In this document: in pieces, positions 54,698 through 63,771 of the stretch
Layout of the letters: each line of letters opens with the position of its first letter
How positions within the stretch are numbered: the stretch's first letter is position 1
Source of the DNA: a virus
Length of the DNA stretch: 64,000 nt
Direction: 5' to 3' (one strand)
IMG/VR virus record: IMGVR_UViG_3300030328_001638
Location: 1 to 64,000 of that record
The notes under the pieces: model-generated
Database searches by the model: none
Told to the model about the DNA's origin: nothing
The model's input: only the letters and a program-made list of their open reading frames with translations
Position numbers and translations under genes: made by a program

Positions 54698-55837
54698 TTA
54701 AACTTTTTTAATACTTCTAATTTTGAGACCTCTTCCGCTTGTTGTGTTTCCTACTGACCTAATCTTTAATCCGTCTTTGTTGTAAGATGTGTTTGTTTGT
54801 CTAACATCCATATCGATATTTTTAGACTTTTTTGCCACATTTTCAACTGCCGCAGTAACTCCTTGGTCATAAAAAAACTGTGCAAATTTCTCAGGATTCA
54901 TTGCTGCCGCTAATGCTTTATGGTAGCCCTTTGCATCCGTCATAAAACCATCTTTGTCTACATAGTTATTTACAAAATTTCTAACTATATCACTCTGACG
55001 ATTATTTAATTCTTTTGCATCTCCTGGTTTAAAAGTAAAAGTGTTTTCTCCTACGGTGTACTCAAAACCTTTGAATTCATCGCTAAAAACCTCATTGGTT
55101 TTTTCCAGAAACCACTTGTGCTTTTTTGCAGTTTTTTCTCTTGCAGAATCAGTTTCATCTATATAACTTTTATAAGCATTAAGTTGTTTTTCTTGATCTT
55201 CCGATAATCCACCCCCACTTGACTCAAGAGGAATTTTATACTTATCTTTTTGTTCATTCAAAAACTTCTTTGCTTTCGCAAGTTCTCTTTTTTTAGCTAA
55301 CTTGATTTTCTTAATTTGTTTGGCATCATCTAAATCCTCATCCCATGAGAATTTATCCTCCATTAAATCCTGTATATCTATAGCATCCAAACCTTCTTCG
55401 GTACTACTATAATAGTTAGCTAACAGTTGGTCGTCATCCATAGAACTATAATCTTTTTGTAATGCTACAAAATCTTCTATGCCACGCCCTGTTTCTTTTT
55501 TATACTTAAAATATGCAGAAACATCTTCTGGCAATTCTTCATTTGCTTCTTGTTGAGCAAATAAATCATCTACTGAATTTATTTCTTTATCATATCTATT
55601 TTTAATATATGAAAGAACATCTTCGTCACTTAACTCTGACGAGGGAGTTTCTTTTTCTGAGGCTTCTACAGTAGTTTCTTCAGCGGGAGCTGGAGGAGCT
55701 TCTGTTTGTTCTGCCTCTACCTTTTCGTTTTGAGGGGTCTCTTCTAACTTTTCCTCGTGTTTTTTTAATAAATCCGCCTCAATCTCTTGGGCCGACTTTT
55801 CTTCTACTAAGTTTACTTCTTTTACTTTTATTTCCAT
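54698..55837 (-). CDS. Scaffold-like capsid assembly protein
   Basis: A 379-aa protein, highly acidic and helical. The first 90 residues are Glu/Ala/Pro-rich (EKLEETPQNEKVEAEQTEAP type), the centre is charged coiled coil (KIKLAKKRELAKAKKFLNEQ), and the C-terminal tail is basic and Gly-rich (RGLKIRSIKKV). This composition, between portal and major capsid, is typical of phage scaffolding proteins, whose basic C-terminus binds the capsid protein. Confidence 0.7.
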   Translation of the reverse strand: MEIKVKEVNLVEEKSAQEIEADLLKKHEEKLEETPQNEKVEAEQTEAPPAPAEETTVEASEKETPSSELSDEDVLSYIKNRYDKEINSVDDLFAQQEANEELPEDVSAYFKYKKETGRGIEDFVALQKDYSSMDDDQLLANYYSSTEEGLDAIDIQDLMEDKFSWDEDLDDAKQIKKIKLAKKRELAKAKKFLNEQKDKYKIPLESSGGGLSEDQEKQLNAYKSYIDETDSAREKTAKKHKWFLEKTNEVFSDEFKGFEYTVGENTFTFKPGDAKELNNRQSDIVRNFVNNYVDKDGFMTDAKGYHKALAAAMNPEKFAQFFYDQGVTAAVENVAKKSKNIDMDVRQTNTSYNKDGLKIRSVGNTTSGRGLKIRSIKKV

Positions 55838-55853
55838 TAGATTAAATTTTTTA

Positions 55854-55861
55854 CAAAGTTA
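55854..55861 (-). promoter_or_regulatory. TAACTTTG promoter element for scaffold/capsid
   Basis: The plus strand reads CAAAGTTA, so the minus strand is TAACTTTG, an exact TAnnTTTG match, 17 bases upstream of the scaffold ATG. It would boost scaffold and major capsid expression ahead of the strong terminator at 53192-53213. Confidence 0.5.
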
Positions 55862-55887
55862 ATATTTATTTATTTAAATTTTTTAGG

Positions 55888-58323
55888 CTACCTTGGGTCA
55901 AACTCAGCCAAGTCAAAACCATCTAAACTATCTTCGTTAGATTCAAAATTTATAGATGGTAAATCTCTTTTCCTTTGCTCAATCATTTTTGATTGCTGAG
56001 TAGCCTGAAGTTTAGTTCTAAAATCTTTAGCGTCTTCTTTTTTCTGCTCTCTGGCGTCTAATTGGGATTGCTCCACTCCTTTTAATTGCATTTGATACTG
56101 AAACTCAGTTTGCATTAATTCACCTTTTAACCTGGCTTCTGCTGTTAGTTTTTCTATTTCAAACGCTATATCAGCTTGCCTGTACTGCATTTTAGCCTGA
56201 GCTTCCATTTGTATTCTTTGAGCATCTAATTGAGCAGTAGCTTCCGCTTGCTGCATGTCCATTTGAGCTTTCATTTGAAGCTGCATTTCTTGCTGCTCAC
56301 TTTCTCTTTCTTGTTGCTTTTTACGTTTTAACTTAAGGAGTTCATTAGCCATTTTCAAATTCCTAATATTCCTAACATCAATCGCATCCTCTAAACTTAT
56401 ATCATTTTTAGATAGGGCCATTTGAATATTAGCTTCCAACATCGCTTTTTCTTCTTCATCAGGATGTAATTCTATGAAAATACCAAAACTATGTAAATAT
56501 AAATTTTTTATATCACTTAGTAACTTTACATTATATTTTCCTATTTGCATAGCAAACTCATCCGCAAACTCCGAATATTCTAAAATATCTGCAACTCTAA
56601 TTGAAATAGCTTCTGCTAATTTTTTAGTTATATATAGGCTTGATTGTAGTATGTGACGAGTTGCAGTATTAGAATTTAATGCCGCTAATTTTTGAACTCC
56701 AACTAAAGAATTTGGATCAGGTGTAGATCCGTCTCTTGCTTCATTTAATCCTGTGACTTGTCTAATCATATCTAAATAATGATTATAGTTTTGAATTAAC
56801 ATTTGCATTTTATTAGCACCACTTGACGCAGTTAGTTGTTGAATAGGAACTCGAGCATTATTAAATTCACCATCTTGAGTATAACTTCTACCCACAACAC
56901 TACCTGTTTGGAAATATAATCTTAAAGCGTCTTCAGGATTATATGCATTTCCTGTACCTAAATCAACTTCATTTAATCCATCAGCGTCAATAAACACACC
57001 GTCAGGAACAACTCTGGATACAACTTGTTGTATTTTTAAATGAGTCATCTGTATTAAATCGGCAAAAGGAATCATTCTTCTTACTAAAGACTCAATATTT
57101 CCTTTATACATACGAGGAGCGCAAGCTATATAATTAGGTAATGCATATTGTGAAGCTGCTGCAGGTCTAACCATATTTTTAGCAAGCTCCCATTTTAACA
57201 TAATATTTGTACCCATTACCATAACACCTTCATACCACACATCTATTTTCTTCTCTATTCTTTCAAACTTACCTTCTTTTTGCATTTCTTCAGGAGGATT
57301 AAACTGATCATCTTTTTCAACGGTTTTAAAATTTCCTGAAGGTGTTGATTTTTTCTTGTAAACAAAACTATTAGTAGTTTTATAATTAAAATACATCAAG
57401 GTGCAGGTATCTCGAGCAAACATGCTGTTCTCATAAAACTGAGCTACATTAAAGTAATTATACCACGCTTGACTATATTTAGCAATAGTCGATAAGTCAT
57501 CATTAGTTATATTAGGATCAATTTTAACCAATTCCGTAATAGGAACAGTTTTAATTTCTCCCCAATAAAAACAATCTTTAAAATAAGGATCTTCTGTATA
57601 ACTATACACCACATTAGCTGGATCTACATAATCTAAAACAACACCTTGTCCAAGTTGAAACTGATGTCTTGCGATTCCAATACCTATTGTAGTAATATCA
57701 TAGTCTACTCTTTTTCTAATATCGTTATAATGGTTTTGAGCTAATACAGTATTTAAAGCCTCTTCTTCTGCGATTTCAATAGCAGGTTTGTATTTTAAAT
57801 TCATATATAAAGCTAATTCCTCGTCATTTTCAGGAATATCATCTTCATTCATGGTAAATACATCTATCCCGAAATCATCCTGTATTTGTTTAAATAAAGG
57901 TTGAGCTAACATATTCCCTCTTACATTGTCTTCAAACTCTCCACGCCTTTCTGCTGATAAAGCATCTTCAGCGTAAACATTTATATCAAACAAACGGTCA
58001 GACATGCCGTTCACCACTATATCTACAAATTTTGGAATAATTGCAATAGGAGTCCAATCTAAGTTTAAATAACTTAAATCTCCATCTACAGCTAATTCAT
58101 TTTTATATTTAGCTATTGACTGTTCTCCTCTGGCATATAAACGTAGTTTGTTAAATTGTTGCCATTGACTGTAAAACCTGCATTGGTTATTATCTTTTCT
58201 AAACCACTCGTATTGAATAGCCTGTCCTATTTGTAACCCGTAAGCATCTGTTTCTTTAGTGGCATCAGAGACAAATTGATTAGGAAATGCTGCAGACTGT
58301 AAATTTATTTCTACTTCTTTCAT
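55888..58323 (-). CDS. Portal protein
   Basis: An 811-aa protein next to the terminase, of the size found in podovirus-like and crAss-like portals. The N-terminal region has QWQQFNKLRLYARGEQSIAK and LNLDWTPIAIIPKFVDIVVN; the middle contains LVRRMIPFADLIQMTHLKIQ and TGLNEARDGSTPDPNSLVGV. The last ~130 residues are a Gln/Met/Ala-rich helix (QQEMQLQMKAQMDMQQAEAT), matching the portal crown. It overlaps the terminase stop by 4 bases. It forms the DNA channel of the head. Confidence 0.85.
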   Translation of the reverse strand: MKEVEINLQSAAFPNQFVSDATKETDAYGLQIGQAIQYEWFRKDNNQCRFYSQWQQFNKLRLYARGEQSIAKYKNELAVDGDLSYLNLDWTPIAIIPKFVDIVVNGMSDRLFDINVYAEDALSAERRGEFEDNVRGNMLAQPLFKQIQDDFGIDVFTMNEDDIPENDEELALYMNLKYKPAIEIAEEEALNTVLAQNHYNDIRKRVDYDITTIGIGIARHQFQLGQGVVLDYVDPANVVYSYTEDPYFKDCFYWGEIKTVPITELVKIDPNITNDDLSTIAKYSQAWYNYFNVAQFYENSMFARDTCTLMYFNYKTTNSFVYKKKSTPSGNFKTVEKDDQFNPPEEMQKEGKFERIEKKIDVWYEGVMVMGTNIMLKWELAKNMVRPAAASQYALPNYIACAPRMYKGNIESLVRRMIPFADLIQMTHLKIQQVVSRVVPDGVFIDADGLNEVDLGTGNAYNPEDALRLYFQTGSVVGRSYTQDGEFNNARVPIQQLTASSGANKMQMLIQNYNHYLDMIRQVTGLNEARDGSTPDPNSLVGVQKLAALNSNTATRHILQSSLYITKKLAEAISIRVADILEYSEFADEFAMQIGKYNVKLLSDIKNLYLHSFGIFIELHPDEEEKAMLEANIQMALSKNDISLEDAIDVRNIRNLKMANELLKLKRKKQQERESEQQEMQLQMKAQMDMQQAEATAQLDAQRIQMEAQAKMQYRQADIAFEIEKLTAEARLKGELMQTEFQYQMQLKGVEQSQLDAREQKKEDAKDFRTKLQATQQSKMIEQRKRDLPSINFESNEDSLDGFDLAEFDPR

Positions 58324-60563
58324 TTATTAAGTAATTGACTTACTGAGCTTTTATTATTATATCTTGCAAAGTTAATGCTTATTTTTGATTGTTTTTGAAT
58401 AGGAGTGTATAAATGCTTTTGATTACCCATAATAGCTAAACCAGAACTAATAGAAGCATCGAATTTAGTTCGATTGCTAATATCAAATCTTGCCCAATCA
58501 GCTAAGGTTCTACCAAAAAACATTTCTCCCATATCATCTTTCGTTCTATATTCTCCTGTCAAATCCAATCCTATATGTTTTTCTATATAAGATTCAATGG
58601 CTGACGCATGTGACTGTTTCACATCTTCCGAAGTATTAGGTATTCCCCCTAATTCTCTTTCGGTTCGAGATAATTTATTATATTTTTTATCAGGTCTATT
58701 CATGCAAAATCCTCGATACCCTCTGTTTTTAAAATGATATAATAAACGAGGTTTATTATTTTCGCAAAGAATAGGCATTCCATAAAAAATGCAAGCCATC
58801 AAAACTTCTTCAAAAAATATCTCAGCCGTTTGTGGTCGTGCTATATACTCTAAAAAAAAGTGATTAGAAGGGGCTTCATCCATATTAAATTTAGTAAGTC
58901 CATGCAAAGATCCGTTAGATCCTTTGCCCACAACTACTCCTGAAATATCATATGAATCACATCCAAAAGTTCCTAAATGCTCATTGCCTGGATACTTCCT
59001 TCCACCTTTTTCTATTATCCTATTTTGTAATTCTTTTCTCGGTGTCCAAGTTACAAAAAATCTTCCATTTTTATTTGGACTCCAAATAACCTTAGTATCT
59101 TTAACTCCATCCTGCCATCTGAATGAACCTTGAGTAACAAAATGATCAATAATTAAAGAGTCATTATAATCTATTTGTTGATAAATTTTAGTTAAATTAA
59201 ATAAAGATTGTTTACTCTCATCTCTAAATGCATGAGATTCAGAGCGAGGAAATTGTCGGTAAAATTCATTTAATGCGTCAGGGTCTTGAGCTAAAGAATC
59301 AACTTCATTTTTCCAATAATTAATTGCCCCTATTCTTACATCTTCTCCGTCAATACCTACAAGAGGCGTGTTAGGAGTATTTAATACAGGCATACCAAAC
59401 TTATCTATATAGCCTTCAAAATTCCATTCCATAGGAATAAATAAACTATAAAGACCAGATTTTGTTTGTCCATTTTGATTTCTTTTAGTAACATCTGAAT
59501 CTTCAAATAATTTTTTAAAATTACCACCTCCTTTATCTAAAGCATTAGAGGTTGAACCCATCATACATTTACCTATAATTTTACTACCTAATCGTAGACA
59601 TGTTTTTGTTACCCTCCAATTGTTTAAAATATTTTCAGGCCTCTCCCATTTACCGCTTTCATCATGTAATAGTAATTGTAGTTTTTCTCCATCATAAGAG
59701 TTATCAGAAGTATTTTTCCAATCTATAGTAGTATCTAACCCTTCTAACTCTTCATCTCCAATATCATACATGTTCTTTTTTGTAATTTTAGATGCTGGGA
59801 CTCTGTAAGCTAATTCAGTTTTAGGTTTATCCATCCCGTCTTGTATAGGTTTAAAAAAGAAAGGATAATTGTTAGATATAGGAACAACCTTGTCAGTAAA
59901 CATTTTTTTAGCATCAGCACCTGTTTTAGACAGTATGCCTATACGGGAATCTTTAGAAATAGTAGCTCTATTTACACCTTCAGCTGACGCCATGAAAGAA
60001 AATCCTGAACGCCTAATTTTTAAATAGCACATTCCAAAACTCCTTTTATCTGCTTTACATGCCTCCCAAAATATAAAAAATATTCTATTAGCTTCTCTGA
60101 AATCAGGATGCCCTACATCAATTTTTGTCCATTGCAAATACATATAATGTGTTCCTGTAATATAGGTAGGGATACCATTGTTTAAAAACCAGTGACCTTG
60201 TTCTCTTCTATCAAATTCTTCTTCTATATAATCAACCCATTTTGATTTAAAAGCAGGAGGAGTGTCATGCCATTGAAATATGCTTTGAATTCTTTTAAGT
60301 TCTTTAGGTAAGTTTTTTACTTCCCAAACTTGATTTTCTTTTTTTAATGTAGAAGTTAATTTAGGAGTTTGAGGTAGAGCTACGTTTAAGCCACTAATAT
60401 TATATATATCACCTATTGTTCCATTATTAGATATAATTGTTATATCATATTTTTCATTATAACCATACTTCCAAGAACGGGAACGATTTTTTATTGTCCT
60501 AACTTTATTAGGAACAATTTTATTATTTATATAATATATTTTATTTTGATCTTGATTCAGCAA
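58320..60563 (-). CDS. terL: Large terminase subunit
   Basis: A 747-aa protein. The ATPase Walker B is LQLLLHDESG with His300-Asp301-Glu302. The adenine/Walker A region is atypical (LKIRRSGFSFMASAEG, about 175-190), without a classic GKT. The nuclease domain begins GTFGCDSYDISGVVVGKGSN (Asp536) and continues PILCENNKPRLLYHFKNRGY and VKQSHASAIESYIE. It packages the genome into the prohead. It overlaps the portal gene by 4 bases and the upstream gene by 23. Confidence 0.88.
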   Translation of the reverse strand: MLNQDQNKIYYINNKIVPNKVRTIKNRSRSWKYGYNEKYDITIISNNGTIGDIYNISGLNVALPQTPKLTSTLKKENQVWEVKNLPKELKRIQSIFQWHDTPPAFKSKWVDYIEEEFDRREQGHWFLNNGIPTYITGTHYMYLQWTKIDVGHPDFREANRIFFIFWEACKADKRSFGMCYLKIRRSGFSFMASAEGVNRATISKDSRIGILSKTGADAKKMFTDKVVPISNNYPFFFKPIQDGMDKPKTELAYRVPASKITKKNMYDIGDEELEGLDTTIDWKNTSDNSYDGEKLQLLLHDESGKWERPENILNNWRVTKTCLRLGSKIIGKCMMGSTSNALDKGGGNFKKLFEDSDVTKRNQNGQTKSGLYSLFIPMEWNFEGYIDKFGMPVLNTPNTPLVGIDGEDVRIGAINYWKNEVDSLAQDPDALNEFYRQFPRSESHAFRDESKQSLFNLTKIYQQIDYNDSLIIDHFVTQGSFRWQDGVKDTKVIWSPNKNGRFFVTWTPRKELQNRIIEKGGRKYPGNEHLGTFGCDSYDISGVVVGKGSNGSLHGLTKFNMDEAPSNHFFLEYIARPQTAEIFFEEVLMACIFYGMPILCENNKPRLLYHFKNRGYRGFCMNRPDKKYNKLSRTERELGGIPNTSEDVKQSHASAIESYIEKHIGLDLTGEYRTKDDMGEMFFGRTLADWARFDISNRTKFDASISSGLAIMGNQKHLYTPIQKQSKISINFARYNNKSSVSQLLNK

Positions 60564-60816
60564 ATCCTTTAGGGGTATTATTAACTTTTACATCTTTTCC
60601 TTGTATAATATTTTCCTCTTCTTCAATTCTTTTAAGTATTTCAAAAGCGTCAAAAATAGCCAGCTTTTTTGTAGCTGCAGCATTTTTTAATCTATCTGCA
60701 GCTAACTCATCGTCTTTGTCATATTTTATTATATCTTCTTTTGCTACTTTAATTAGTTGAATTACGGCAAGTTCCCCTGCTTTAATAATCTGTTCTTTTA
60801 TTTCTTTGGAATTCAT
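60541..60816 (-). CDS. Putative small terminase subunit
   Basis: A 91-aa helical protein, MNSKEIKEQIIKAGELAVIQ then YDKDDELAADRLKNAAATKK and FDAFEILKRIEEEENIIQGK. It sits immediately upstream of, and overlaps, the large terminase gene. Size and position suggest a small terminase subunit, but a DNA-binding helix-turn-helix is not certain by eye. Confidence 0.5.
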   Translation of the reverse strand: MNSKEIKEQIIKAGELAVIQLIKVAKEDIIKYDKDDELAADRLKNAAATKKLAIFDAFEILKRIEEEENIIQGKDVKVNNTPKGFAESRSK

Positions 60817-60817
60817 A

Positions 60818-61381
60818 TTAAATTGCTAAAGTTATATTACGAGTGTACATGCGATAAAGTTTTTCTCCCTCTATTGTAAACTCATATTCAGAATTTGGTT
60901 GATAACTCACTTCATCCCCTATATTTAAACCTAAAGATAACAACTCATCGTTAATATACTTTATAGTACCGAATAAAGCTTCTTCTTTAGAAAATTTTTC
61001 AATAATATATTTTTTTTCTTTTGAAGGTTTTATAAAGCAATAAGGGTTAAATGCTTTCCATTTATCAAGATGTTTGTATAAAAAAAACTGATCAGGGTCT
61101 ACAAAAAATAAATCGTCCTTAAAATAGCTTTTACCACTTTTTCTTCGTCCATACATATCATTATAAAATTTAAATACATTATGATGGACTAATAATGTGT
61201 CTCCAACTTGAATATCTCCTGAGTAATTTAAGGGTAGGGCTACTACTTGAGCGTAGCGATTAGAAGATTTAAAATCTTCTTCAGACGTACTTGTTATAAA
61301 ATCCACTTCTCCATAAGATTTTATATTATCGTATCGTCTGTTGTTAAAGGGCTTAACAATAAACGAAAAAGGTGATTGCAT
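60818..61381 (-). CDS. Possible tandem Cpn10-like-fold protein
   Basis: A 187-aa protein. Two segments read like GroES barrels: QVVALPLNYSGDIQVGDTLL in the first half and LFGTIKYINDELLSLGLNIG, then DEVSYQPNSEYEFTIEGEKL and YRMYTRNITLAI in the second (compare the GroES VGD-V-x-F and LDGEEYLILREDDI ends). The middle is aromatic and basic (FYNDMYGRRKSGKSYFKDDL). No GIVL-type mobile loop is evident. A co-chaperonin-like assembly factor beside the terminase is inferred, with moderate doubt. Confidence 0.45.
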   Translation of the reverse strand: MQSPFSFIVKPFNNRRYDNIKSYGEVDFITSTSEEDFKSSNRYAQVVALPLNYSGDIQVGDTLLVHHNVFKFYNDMYGRRKSGKSYFKDDLFFVDPDQFFLYKHLDKWKAFNPYCFIKPSKEKKYIIEKFSKEEALFGTIKYINDELLSLGLNIGDEVSYQPNSEYEFTIEGEKLYRMYTRNITLAI

Positions 61382-61611
61382 TAAAAATTTATATTATATT
61401 CGACTGATATAGGTAAAGTCAACTTAAACTCTTTCCATAGAACAACCTCATTTTTATTGTCTGATTTTATCCAAATTTTATAAGATTCGTCTCTGTGGTC
61501 ATTTTGAATTAAATGAATATGGTAATTACCATTTAAAACATCTTGCCCCGCAATATAATGCATTGCGCCAGACTTATAATCTGCCCCTATAGAAATTTTT
61601 CTTATATCCAT
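61381..61611 (-). CDS. Small protein, unknown function
   Basis: A 76-aa beta-rich protein, MDIRKISIGADYKSGAMHYI then NYHIHLIQNDHRDESYKIWI and ending SVEYNINF. It overlaps the Cpn10-like gene by one base. No domain is recognised. Confidence 0.6.
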   Translation of the reverse strand: MDIRKISIGADYKSGAMHYIAGQDVLNGNYHIHLIQNDHRDESYKIWIKSDNKNEVVLWKEFKLTLPISVEYNINF

Positions 61612-61615
61612 TTAA

Positions 61616-62149
61616 TTAAAATGATGCGCCTACATTGAGAACTCTATAAAATACATTTGCATATAAAACCCCGTCTCCTTGTGTTGGGTTTGCAAGAGCC
61701 TCTAAGGTAAGTGCGGTATTCTGAGCTATAATTTCATTACTCGTAGGTACTTCAGGTTTAAATACGGCATCAGCAGCTGAGTTAATAGCACTACCACTAT
61801 TTGGTATACTTGCTACTTGTTCACTTCCTATTTTTATAGGTAATGCTCCTGTACCAAAATCATACACAGTTAAACCAGCGTTTAAATAAAACATGATGCT
61901 TATCACATCAATTACTTTGGAAACCCCAGGTGCAGCAACTAAATCTATTGGTGTGTCTGCTAATGTTAAAAGTGAGGCTGATGGTATTGCAACTTTCGCC
62001 ACCTTTGTATCTCCGTCAAATAAATCTTGTAAAGCACTTAGAGTACAGGTTTTTGTTGCTAAGTCACTATCAGAATCAGTTAATACAAAATAATCATCTA
62101 ATACAGGAGCTATAGCTGGGTATGCGGTTTTGTTGCTTATTTTTGACAT
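61616..62149 (-). CDS. Putative virion protein, fibre-like N-terminus
   Basis: A 177-aa protein. MSKISNKTAYPAIAPVLDDY, then VLTDSDSDLATKTCTLSAL, matches short fibre N-termini; the remainder is beta-rich and Ala/Val/Ile-rich (PIDLVAAPGVSKVIDVISIM). Position in the terminase-side late block suggests a virion component. It overlaps the coiled-coil gene by one base. Confidence 0.55.
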   Translation of the reverse strand: MSKISNKTAYPAIAPVLDDYFVLTDSDSDLATKTCTLSALQDLFDGDTKVAKVAIPSASLLTLADTPIDLVAAPGVSKVIDVISIMFYLNAGLTVYDFGTGALPIKIGSEQVASIPNSGSAINSAADAVFKPEVPTSNEIIAQNTALTLEALANPTQGDGVLYANVFYRVLNVGASF

Positions 62150-62433
62150 TATGCTTTTTTAAGTTCGTTAGGTTTTTCTACCTCGGTTTTTTCTTTTTCT
62201 TTTTCTACCTCTTCTTTTGTTTTAACTTCTCCTGTTTGTAAATTAATTACAGAATCTTGTCCAAACTCTTCTATTAAAGCAGCTTCCATTGCAGTAAACT
62301 GATCTTTTAATTGATCAATTTTTTTTACCAATAATGATTGCTTATAAACTAAATCTCCTAAATGTAATTTACTGTTAGAAAATTCGTTTTGTAATTCTTG
62401 AACGTTTTTTAATTGCTCTTCATTTAATTTCAT
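62149..62433 (-). CDS. Coiled-coil protein
   Basis: A 94-aa protein, almost entirely a charged heptad helix (NEEQLKNVQELQNEFSNSKL, LVKKIDQLKDQFTAMEAALI) with a Glu/Lys-rich C-terminal repeat (KEEVEKEKEKTEVEKPNEL). Possibly a chaperone or structural linker. It starts 43 bases downstream of a TATCTTTG promoter. Confidence 0.6.
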   Translation of the reverse strand: MKLNEEQLKNVQELQNEFSNSKLHLGDLVYKQSLLVKKIDQLKDQFTAMEAALIEEFGQDSVINLQTGEVKTKEEVEKEKEKTEVEKPNELKKA

Positions 62434-62476
62434 TTGATTTTTTTTTATTAATTAAACTTTTTTTAGTAATTAACCA

Positions 62477-62484
62477 CAAAGATA
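62477..62484 (-). promoter_or_regulatory. TATCTTTG promoter element for terminase block
   Basis: The plus strand reads CAAAGATA in the 69-base gap between the 62503-63198 and 62149-62433 genes. It would start the transcript for terminase and portal. The same octamer is used at 7477, 41515, 50762 and 52387. Confidence 0.55.
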
Positions 62485-62502
62485 GTTATTTTTTTTTTAA
62501 TA

Positions 62503-63198
62503 TCACACACCTATAACCTTGCCAATATTAGCTGAAGCTACATTAATTACTTCACCAACATTAGAAGAAGAGACTCCAACAATATCATTACCATATCCAC
62601 TTGCGACAGCGGTAAAACTTATATAAGGCGTGAATCCACTTGTACTAACTTGAGCATTCATATACCCATAATTATTAAAAGCAATACTACCAGGGTTGGT
62701 GTTTTCATAGTCATACTCATACTCTACAACAGCTATTCTTAAATAACTATTGCTAAACTGACTTACAGCCGTTGAGTTTAAATCTACCTCTATATCAGAA
62801 TCTGAATCTGGCCAATTAAAATTACTACTATAAGCTGTAGCAAAATCTACATCTGAATAAAAATCACTGGTAGATAAATCAGTATCCGCCTCTCCTTGAG
62901 CTGTAGATTTTACTACGATTCCTCCTACAGATCCAGCCCCCACATCATCCGATCTAAAATTAAAGGTTAAATCTGATATGGTATATCCGCTTGCATAAGC
63001 GGAAACATCAAAAGCTGCAAAAAATCTTCTTACCCAATAGCTTGTTCCCCCTCTACCAGTGCTTACTCTAACTTGTGTAGGGAAGAAATTTGTAGGAGGT
63101 TGATTATAAGCTGTGGCTCCAGAGGTTCTGGCGGTAGCCCATGAACCATCAACAGTACCCACAATATATCCGTATTTTCCTGCGTCAACTGTTGGCAT
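62503..63198 (-). CDS. Beta-rich virion (tail) protein
   Basis: A 231-aa protein, MPTVDAGKYGYIVGTVDGSW then TSYWVRRFFAAFDVSAYASG and DIEVDLNSTAVSQFSNSYLR. Much of it resembles a carbohydrate-binding jelly roll. The last ~30 residues repeat a G-x-(V/I)-x-x-V-x-S pattern (VGVSSSNVGEVINVASANIG). An appendage protein is likely. It lies one base from the methyltransferase gene. Confidence 0.6.
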   Translation of the reverse strand: MPTVDAGKYGYIVGTVDGSWATARTSGATAYNQPPTNFFPTQVRVSTGRGGTSYWVRRFFAAFDVSAYASGYTISDLTFNFRSDDVGAGSVGGIVVKSTAQGEADTDLSTSDFYSDVDFATAYSSNFNWPDSDSDIEVDLNSTAVSQFSNSYLRIAVVEYEYDYENTNPGSIAFNNYGYMNAQVSTSGFTPYISFTAVASGYGNDIVGVSSSNVGEVINVASANIGKVIGV

Positions 63199-63761
63199 TA
63201 ATATTCTTTTTTAGGTAAATAATAATATTCGTGATTAAAATAAGTATTGAATGGAGGGTTTATTGCTATTTTTTCATAAGTGACCTCACTTATCCCTAAA
63301 GAGTTATTTTCTTCACTAAGGTTATTCCACCATGTTACTTTACATCCACTCTTAGTTAAATTCTCAAGAGCGTCTTTAAGATGAGAAAGATTAGTGTCTC
63401 CAAAGGCATCATAAAATATTCCATCATAAGTAGATAAGCTGTCTTTAACGGTATACCAATCTCCCGCCATAATATTTACGTTTGATTTTCCTTCAGCCCA
63501 CGTATAAGCTTTGTTTAGAACATCAGGATGTATTTCTACTATAGTGTGTGAGTTAATATTATTGGCCTGTATATAGTTTGCACTTATCCCCATTCCAAAT
63601 CCTATTTCTAAAATATCACCACCATTCTCACATACATAGTTTGCTGATGCTTGCATAATAGAATCTTCCCAATCCATCATTACCTCTTCTCTATCATGCT
63701 CTGCTTCACCAAAGTATATTTCATTTTCAGTAAAGATTAATGTTTCATCTTTGTATGCCAT
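63198..63761 (-). CDS. Class I SAM-dependent methyltransferase
   Basis: A 187-aa protein with a Rossmann-type methyltransferase core: GGDILEIGFGMGISANYIQA (motif I, about 48-67), HTIVEIHPDVLNKAYTWA (motif II acid loop), NVNIMAGDWY and STYDGIFYDAF (motif IV). The family resembles guanidinoacetate or protein-arginine N-methyltransferases and spermidine synthases. The target is unknown. It lies among tail and fibre genes, so modification of a virion protein is a possibility. Confidence 0.75.
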   Translation of the reverse strand: MAYKDETLIFTENEIYFGEAEHDREEVMMDWEDSIMQASANYVCENGGDILEIGFGMGISANYIQANNINSHTIVEIHPDVLNKAYTWAEGKSNVNIMAGDWYTVKDSLSTYDGIFYDAFGDTNLSHLKDALENLTKSGCKVTWWNNLSEENNSLGISEVTYEKIAINPPFNTYFNHEYYYLPKKEY

Positions 63762-63771
63762 AATATAGTTA

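Noticed and set aside
57345-57365. GGTGTTGATTTT within the portal gene as another iteron
   Set aside because: A single copy in coding sequence with no neighbouring repeats, expected by chance at this base composition.
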